DNA of 64,000 nt from DATBHW01 sp035307385 (GTDB lineage: Bacteria > Chloroflexota > Ktedonobacteria > Ktedonobacterales > DATBGS01), in assembly GCA_035307385.1 (NCBI GenBank), contig DATGID010000110.1:124001-188000 (forward strand). The letters run 5' to 3'. This document shows positions 60,905-64,000 of the stretch, piece after piece. Each line of letters starts with the position of its first letter. Position 1 is the first letter of the stretch. A model generated the notes under the pieces. The model was not told where the DNA came from. It saw only the letters and a list, made by a program, of their open reading frames with translations, and did not search any database. The position numbers and the translations under genes were made by a program.

Positions 60905-63865
60905 GTGGCGACAACCGAGCATACAATCAACGACGCTCTAGCCGCCGTGTTGAGAGAGACCCGATATGCTTGGTCTACTTCCGATGTGGTGAGTTCTGAG
61001 AATACCGGCATGCTGAAAGGGAACAGTAGGCGGCCAGACATTTTAGTTCTCGAAGCAAACGTGTCTCCTGTTGTCATAGAAACTGAAGTCCTACCAGCAA
61101 TCACCGTTGAGGCGGAGGCGGTATCGCGCCTTGGTGAACAGATTCGTACTACCGGGAGGACAATCCTGTCTTCCTTGGCGGTACGTTTGCCCGTTCGATT
61201 GCGCACGAAGGCAGGTAATTCCCTAAAGACGGAATTGCTTACTGCTAACGATCTCGAAATCGCACTTTATACGGGCAGCACCCCAACGAAAGCTGTTCGT
61301 TGGCCGGTTTCAGGTTGGATTCATAGCAGCGTTGCCGACCTCTCGATTCTCGCGCAATCTGCATCTGTTCCGCCGGAAGTAATCAACCAGGCTGCCGACC
61401 AATTGGTTAATGGTGTGAGTGCTGCTGCTGGCCTTCTGGAAGATATAGCCAAGACAAGTCCTGGTGCGATTGACAAGATATGCCAGGAGTTGCGGCAGGA
61501 AGATGGCGGCCAGACACGTCGCATGGCTGCAACTATCCTTGCCAATGCTTTTGTGTTTCAGGAGAGCCTGGCTGGAGGTGCGGGGGAGTTGGCTACTATC
61601 CAGTCGCTCGACGAACTCCGATCTGGCGGCTTGACGAAATCCGTTATTCTTGCTGAATGGCGCAAAATTCTCACAGTGAATTACTGGCCGATTTTTGACA
61701 TTGCCCGGCGGATATTGGAAGTCATTCCGACATCAAGCAGTAAAGAACTCATTGAGCGCTTGGCTGACACCGCTGATAAGCTGGTCGAAAATCGATTGAT
61801 GCGCTCTCACGATCTCATGGGAGCGGTATTTCAGCGCCTCATTGCTGATCGGAAGTTTCTTGCAGCATATTACACCACTCCCGCGTCAGCGGCTCTGCTC
61901 ATTGGCCTAGCAATCACGCATGAAAGGCCCCCAGGCGGCGGTACATGGGCAAACGCCAGCGATGTAAAAACGCTTCGTGTTGCTGATTTCGCGTGCGGCA
62001 CCGGAACACTTCTTTCCACTGCATACCAGCGTGTCGGCCAGTTACACGAGCTAGGCGGTGGAGATGCGGAAGCACTTCACCAGGACATGATGGCGCATAG
62101 CCTCATTGGCTGTGATGTATTGCCCGCCGCAGCGCACCTTACCGCTTCCATGCTCTCAGGGGCGCACCCCTCTATGAAATATACCCAGAGTTCCATCATG
62201 ACTGTAGCCTATGGCAGACAGCCCGATGGTGGAATTGCTCTTGGTTCCTTAGACCTCTTAGATGCCCAAGGTAAATTGGAGATTCTTGATATTACTGCCA
62301 AAGTTTTTGAAGGAATGGGCGAGCGCGAGCGTCAAACCTGGTCAGAGCTTCCTCATGCGTCGTTCGATCTGGTTATTATGAATCCGCCGTTCACCCGTGC
62401 TACGGGGCATGAGGGGAAAAAAATCGGTGTTCCTAATCCGATGTTTGCTGCATTTAGTTCAAGTGCAGAAGAACAAAGATTGATGGCTAAGGCCACACAA
62501 CGGCTAACGGATGGCACCAGCGCACACGGCAATGCAGGAGAGGCTTCAATTTTTCTTGTTCTTGCTGATCGAAAGCTTAAATCAGGAGGGGTACTGGCAT
62601 TAGTTATGCCCCTGAGTTTAATGTCGGGCGAAGCATGGGAGGATTCACGCGCTCTGCTGGTCAAGGAATATTCCGATCTCATACTGATTTCGATTTCAGG
62701 AGCCGATGGTTCAGACCTCTCATTTTCCGCTGATACCGATATGGGCGAATGTCTTCTCATTGGAAGAAAAGACCCGGCTGGAAGCAAACGTGCTACATTT
62801 GTTATTCTCAACCAAAGGCCAGCGTTTCCGATGCTGGGTGCAAGCACCGCAAAACAAATTCATGAATTAATGGCTGGGAAAAATATCAGAAGCCTTGAGG
62901 ATGGCCCCATCGGCGGCACCCCGCTGCATTTTGGCGATGACCTCATTGGACAGGTTATTGAAGCGCCTGTACCAAAATCAGGCGCTTGGAATTTATCTCG
63001 TATTGCCGATCTTTCGCTCGCGCAGGCTGCGTATCAGATTGAATATGAAAAACGTCTCTGGCTGCCAGGGATGAATAAACCGGAGGCTATTGCAATCCCC
63101 GTTACGACGGTATCAGCTATCGGAAAGATTGGCCCCTACCACGCGGATATAAATGGCGTGACTGCTACTGGAGGAGTGCGAGGACCATTCATTATTGAGG
63201 AATTAACGGGAACAAAGACCGTACCTACATACCCGGTAATCTGGTCTCATGATGCCAAAAGTCAGCGAAGCATGGCATTCGATGGTGAGAGTCAAGGGCT
63301 ACCGCGCAAAGGATCAACCCCAAAAGAACAAGCGATTATTGCGGGAAAGATTGCAAACATATCTGCCAGCGCATCACACTGCCACTTCAACCGCGACTTT
63401 CGCTTCAACAGCCAGTCCACGAGTATGCAATTCACTCCTCGCCGTACTATAGGCGGGCGGGCGTGGATTTCCATACAGCTTGCAACTATGGAACAGGAAA
63501 AGGCACTGGTGCTGTGGGCAAATACTTCATTTGGCCTGTTGCTGCATTGGTACAATGCCAACAAACAACAATCAGGCAGAGGAAGCGTCGGAGTCTCGGC
63601 GCTACAGGATTTTCCTGTTCTCGATGTCACTGCACTTCACCCACAGCAACTAACCGCAGCCGTGCAACTATTCGATGCTATGAAGTCCCTCGACTTACTC
63701 CCCTTGCATGAAATCGACAAAGACCTAATACGGCAGGATTTGGACGAGAGGTTCGCACGTGATGTACTCGGTCTACCAGAGCCGATGATTGAAGCGGGCG
63801 GTCCTCTTCAATTGCTAAGGATGAAACTGGCGCAAGAACCCTCTATTCGCGGGCAGAAGATATAA
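60905..63865 (+). CDS. Large adenine-specific DNA methyltransferase, type IIG/type I-like
   Basis: 986 residues from a GTG with GGAGAG upstream. Residues about 40-80 (RRPDILVLEANVSPVVIETEVLP) look like a degenerate PD-(D/E)xK nuclease core with ExE in place of ExK. A helical region with YYTTPASAALLIGLA (near 320) leads to motif I (ADFACGTGTLL, near 362) and motif IV (NPPFTR, near 498), typical of N6-adenine methylases such as type I HsdM, type IIG and PglX. A C-terminal 350-residue part resembles target-recognition domains (WISIQLATMEQEKALVLWANTSFGLLL). It may be a single-chain restriction-modification protein or the modification half of a system continuing downstream. Confidence 0.82.
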   Translation: MATTEHTINDALAAVLRETRYAWSTSDVVSSENTGMLKGNSRRPDILVLEANVSPVVIETEVLPAITVEAEAVSRLGEQIRTTGRTILSSLAVRLPVRLRTKAGNSLKTELLTANDLEIALYTGSTPTKAVRWPVSGWIHSSVADLSILAQSASVPPEVINQAADQLVNGVSAAAGLLEDIAKTSPGAIDKICQELRQEDGGQTRRMAATILANAFVFQESLAGGAGELATIQSLDELRSGGLTKSVILAEWRKILTVNYWPIFDIARRILEVIPTSSSKELIERLADTADKLVENRLMRSHDLMGAVFQRLIADRKFLAAYYTTPASAALLIGLAITHERPPGGGTWANASDVKTLRVADFACGTGTLLSTAYQRVGQLHELGGGDAEALHQDMMAHSLIGCDVLPAAAHLTASMLSGAHPSMKYTQSSIMTVAYGRQPDGGIALGSLDLLDAQGKLEILDITAKVFEGMGERERQTWSELPHASFDLVIMNPPFTRATGHEGKKIGVPNPMFAAFSSSAEEQRLMAKATQRLTDGTSAHGNAGEASIFLVLADRKLKSGGVLALVMPLSLMSGEAWEDSRALLVKEYSDLILISISGADGSDLSFSADTDMGECLLIGRKDPAGSKRATFVILNQRPAFPMLGASTAKQIHELMAGKNIRSLEDGPIGGTPLHFGDDLIGQVIEAPVPKSGAWNLSRIADLSLAQAAYQIEYEKRLWLPGMNKPEAIAIPVTTVSAIGKIGPYHADINGVTATGGVRGPFIIEELTGTKTVPTYPVIWSHDAKSQRSMAFDGESQGLPRKGSTPKEQAIIAGKIANISASASHCHFNRDFRFNSQSTSMQFTPRRTIGGRAWISIQLATMEQEKALVLWANTSFGLLLHWYNANKQQSGRGSVGVSALQDFPVLDVTALHPQQLTAAVQLFDAMKSLDLLPLHEIDKDLIRQDLDERFARDVLGLPEPMIEAGGPLQLLRMKLAQEPSIRGQKI

Positions 63866-64000
63866 ACGGCAAGCAAGCAAACGAGCAGATAGGCAGGGCT
63901 GTAGGAAACCAGGGGTCCGTACCAGTTTGGAGAGAGCAAACACCCCGGAAAAATGCAGCGAAGCGGCCCTTGAACCATGTGTTAGACTTGGGATTCCCTG
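63866..64000. other. Right edge, no gene seen
   Basis: 135 bases after the methyltransferase stop. No start of a new gene, terminator or portal-gene remnant is visible, so the element continues past the edge. Confidence 0.5.

Noticed and set aside
22000..64000. Right end (attR) of the element inside the window
   Set aside because: No second copy of the portal-derived core and no C-terminal portal coding sequence could be found.
1..64000. CRISPR arrays, tRNA or rRNA genes
   Set aside because: No regularly spaced identical repeats with unique spacers, and no tRNA-like CCA ends or rRNA segments were noticed. The tandem repeats at 7,011 and 43,665 have no spacers.

Overview
The window joins two unlike pieces of DNA. 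Positions 1 to about 22,010 are GC-rich, with strong AAAGGAG-type ribosome binding sites, and hold cellular-looking genes (predicted ATPase, class V aminotransferase, seven-bladed WD40 protein, TIR-TPR protein, GNAT acetyltransferase, PPP-type phosphatase, three TPR proteins) mixed with phage head genes (a prohead protease/major capsid fusion and a portal protein). From about 22,010 to the right edge the base composition falls and the content is that of an integrated mobile element. The abundance of TPR, WD40, TIR and large ATPase genes, with a conjugative element of this style, fits a Chloroflexota bacterium of the class Ktedonobacteria. That is inference; no rRNA or tRNA is present to test it.

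Left region. Genes on the minus strand at 1-5.7 kb are followed by a repeat-rich non-coding stretch (5.8-6.4 kb). From 6.4 to 22 kb, plus-strand genes, some clearly phage-derived, alternate with minus-strand genes, several of which are small membrane proteins. The capsid fusion is at 10.2-12.4 kb and the portal gene at 21.0 kb. A REP-associated transposase with a perfect 30-bp inverted repeat on each side sits just before the portal gene. No terminase, tail or lysis gene was recognised, so this is either a decayed prophage or a domesticated phage-derived locus.

The junction. The portal reading frame is cut at about 22,005-22,015, and a large serine recombinase gene ends, on the other strand, inside the retained portal sequence. 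This marks the left attachment site of the element. The right end and the rest of the portal gene are not in the window, so the element is at least 42 kb long.

The element. 22-25 kb: recombinase, excisionase-like protein, and a 480-base intergenic stretch full of nested inverted repeats. 25-41.5 kb: DNA-processing and transfer genes (a DUF6573-like protein, a membrane protein with an HExxH motif, a replication-relaxation protein, a VirD4/TraD-like translocase, a giant methylase-helicase, a second TraG-like coupling protein, a small relaxase and its DNA-binding partner). 41.5-43.7 kb: a probable oriT region and a three-gene partition operon (HTH, ParA, ribbon-helix-helix) with candidate centromere repeats. 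43.8-59 kb: cargo, including a Ser/Thr kinase, a remnant NYN protein, a degenerate tyrosine recombinase, three toxin-antitoxin pairs (AbrB/PIN, BrnT/BrnA, Phd/PIN), a histidine phosphatase, a methyltransferase, an IS630-type insertion sequence, a small resolvase and a group of unknown genes, one broken by an in-frame TGA. 59-64 kb: a nuclease-like protein and a 986-residue adenine methyltransferase that look like a restriction or defence module continuing past the edge.

The element combines serine-recombinase integration, conjugation or mobilisation, plasmid-type partition and several addiction modules. That makes it an integrative conjugative or mobilisable element, or an integrated plasmid, that landed in a phage portal gene. 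No mating-pore genes such as VirB4, VirB6 or VirB8 were recognised, so self-transfer cannot be claimed from this window.
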